NCBI GenBank assembly: GCA_903873545.1
Contig: CAIQPA010000139.1
Location: 1-7,224 of the forward strand
Reading direction: 5' to 3'
DNA: 7,224 nucleotides
From: an uncultured delta proteobacterium
GTDB taxonomy: Bacteria; Myxococcota_A; Bradymonadia; REDH01
Shown: positions 6,415 through 7,224 of the stretch, piece by piece
How positions within the stretch are numbered: the first letter of the stretch is position 1
How the letters are laid out: each line of letters begins with the position of its first letter
Position numbers and translations under genes: made by a program
Notes under the pieces: generated by a model
Told to the model about the DNA's origin: nothing
The model's database searches: none
The model's input: only the letters and a program-made list of their open reading frames with translations

Positions 6415-7224
6415 GGGGCTACCTCGCGTTTCGACCGCTCGGCGTAGGTGCGGCCGCTCCACTCGATGCGGCCGAGCCGCGTGCGGCGCGCAGAATCGAG
6501 CGCAATGGCGAGAAACGCAAGCACGCCAATCGGGTGAAGGAGCACAGAGTCGGGGCCGTAACCGTGACGCAGTGCGAGGAGGCTCCGCTGCAGCAGGTTG
6601 GCGGCCACACCAACCGCCGCGGGCAATGCAAATACGCTCCAACTGGCGGATGCGGCTGCCAGCGCCCAAGGCGCGAGGAAGGCTGCTGCGTAGAGGCACG
6701 TGACGGCCGTGAGGGCGAAGAGGCTGCCGCCGATGCCCTCGTAGAGGTTCTTCGTGAAGCCCTTCCAGAGCGCATCGTTGGAGGCATACATTCGGCAGCG
6801 CGCAAGCAGGTGGCCGTCGGCGAAGACCACGCGGAACCCCTGCTCCTTCGCCCGTCTGCAGAGCGCCATGTCGTCCACCACCTCATGCTTCACGGCAGCG
6901 TAGCCGCCGATGGCCTCGTAGGCGCTCCGCTCGATAGCGAGCACCTGACCGTTGGCCGCAAGGAAACGGACATCTTTCGATGCGTAGACCAGCGCGTTGG
7001 GCAGCCACGAGGCGTAGGTGAGGTGCAGCATCGGCAGCACAAGCCGCTCGAGCAGCGAGCGGGTCTCCTGGCGCGGCACCGCTGTGACGACAGAGGCGCC
7101 ATGCTGCGCGAAGAGCCCTTCGAGCCGCTCGAAGGCACCCGGCTCAAGCCGCACATCGGCATCCAGGAAGAAGAGCCTGTCGCCCGTCGAAGCGTCGCCC
7201 AACTGCATGCAGGCGTGCGGCTTC
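6411..7224 (-). CDS. Family 2 glycosyltransferase, CruC/HpnB-like (5' partial)
   Basis: Inverting GT-A-fold glycosyltransferase with C-terminal membrane helices. About 270 residues are visible; the frame stays open to the window edge (it reads KPHACMQLGDAS from base 7223), so the ATG at 7208 is internal and roughly the first 100 residues are missing. Seen, in visible numbering: the KPHAC motif at residues 1-5; FFLDADVRLEPGA (18-30) with the metal-binding DAD; the acceptor-side VVDDMALCRRAKEQGFRVVFADG (115-137); KGFTKNLYEG (154-163); hydrophobic helices at about 167-188, 190-210 and 227-244; and a C-terminal EWSGRTY close to the WKGRTY ending of CruC, CrtQ and HpnB relatives. The position before a carotenoid desaturase and crtW suggests it glycosylates a carotenoid hydroxyl or carboxyl, as CruC does for hydroxychlorobactene; a hopanoid- or lipid-directed role is the main alternative. 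The operon promoter is outside the window. Confidence 0.88.
   Translation of the reverse strand, partial: KPHACMQLGDASTGDRLFFLDADVRLEPGAFERLEGLFAQHGASVVTAVPRQETRSLLERLVLPMLHLTYASWLPNALVYASKDVRFLAANGQVLAIERSAYEAIGGYAAVKHEVVDDMALCRRAKEQGFRVVFADGHLLARCRMYASNDALWKGFTKNLYEGIGGSLFALTAVTCLYAAAFLAPWALAAASASWSVFALPAAVGVAANLLQRSLLALRHGYGPDSVLLHPIGVLAFLAIALDSARRTRLGRIEWSGRTYAERSKREVAP
6421..6425 (-). promoter_or_regulatory. Ribosome binding site of the carotenoid desaturase
   Basis: GAGGT on the minus strand lies six bases upstream of the ATG at 6414, within the last codons of the glycosyltransferase. It decides the desaturase start. Confidence 0.65.

Noticed and set aside
6415..6699. N-terminal extension of the carotenoid desaturase to an upstream ATG at 6699
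   Set aside because: The extension reads Arg/Cys-rich, overlaps the glycosyltransferase by almost 290 bases and comes before the FAD-binding loop. The ATG at 6414 has GAGGT at good spacing and an ATGA overlap.
7206..7208. ATG at 7208 as the true glycosyltransferase start
   Set aside because: The frame remains open to the window edge and encodes the conserved KPHAC motif just upstream, so the gene is truncated by the window rather than starting here.
1..7224. Mobile elements, CRISPR arrays, tRNA or rRNA genes
   Set aside because: No direct repeat arrays, transposase or integrase motifs, cloverleaf-like segments or conserved rRNA stretches were seen; coding genes fill the window.

Overview
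This is a GC-rich, gene-dense window with almost no non-coding DNA. Six genes sit in two convergent blocks, and no intergenic gap exceeds 12 bases. The composition, plus a gene set that would make a 4-keto, 1'-glycosylated, 3',4'-didehydro carotenoid, suggests a myxobacterium (Myxococcota) or a similar high-GC Gram-negative lineage. That placement is inference; no rRNA or other phylogenetic marker is present. No tRNA, rRNA, CRISPR array, insertion sequence or other mobile element was seen.

Plus-strand block (1-3473): a GMC-family flavoprotein oxidoreductase of the cholesterol-oxidase-like type, with its N-terminus cut off by the window edge; then an acyl-CoA dehydrogenase; then an alpha/beta hydrolase. 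The gaps are 12 and 10 bases, so this is very probably one transcript. Together the genes suggest oxidation and breakdown or remodelling of a lipid, an alcohol or a sterol-like molecule. The substrate cannot be read from the sequence. Two of these enzymes have instructive active sites. The dehydrogenase appears to carry its catalytic glutamate at the isovaleryl-CoA dehydrogenase position. The hydrolase has cysteine where the nucleophilic serine usually sits.

Minus-strand block (7224 down to 3447), in transcription order: a family 2 glycosyltransferase (N-terminus outside the window), a CrtI/CrtD-type carotenoid desaturase, a CrtW-type beta-carotene ketolase, and an unrecognised secreted protein with an Asp-rich calcium-loop-like motif. 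All three junctions are four-base ATGA overlaps, so the four genes should be translationally coupled. The three recognisable enzymes match the tailoring steps for a myxobacton-like pigment: 3',4'-desaturation, 4-ketolation and glycosylation of the 1'-hydroxyl. Phytoene synthase, phytoene desaturase, cyclase and 1',2'-hydratase are not in the window and would have to lie elsewhere.

The two blocks meet tail to tail with a 27-base overlap of coding sequence. A perfect 8-bp GC hairpin lies just beyond, inside the last minus-strand gene. No promoter is visible for either block; both must start outside the window. The least explained item is the secreted protein coupled to the ketolase.
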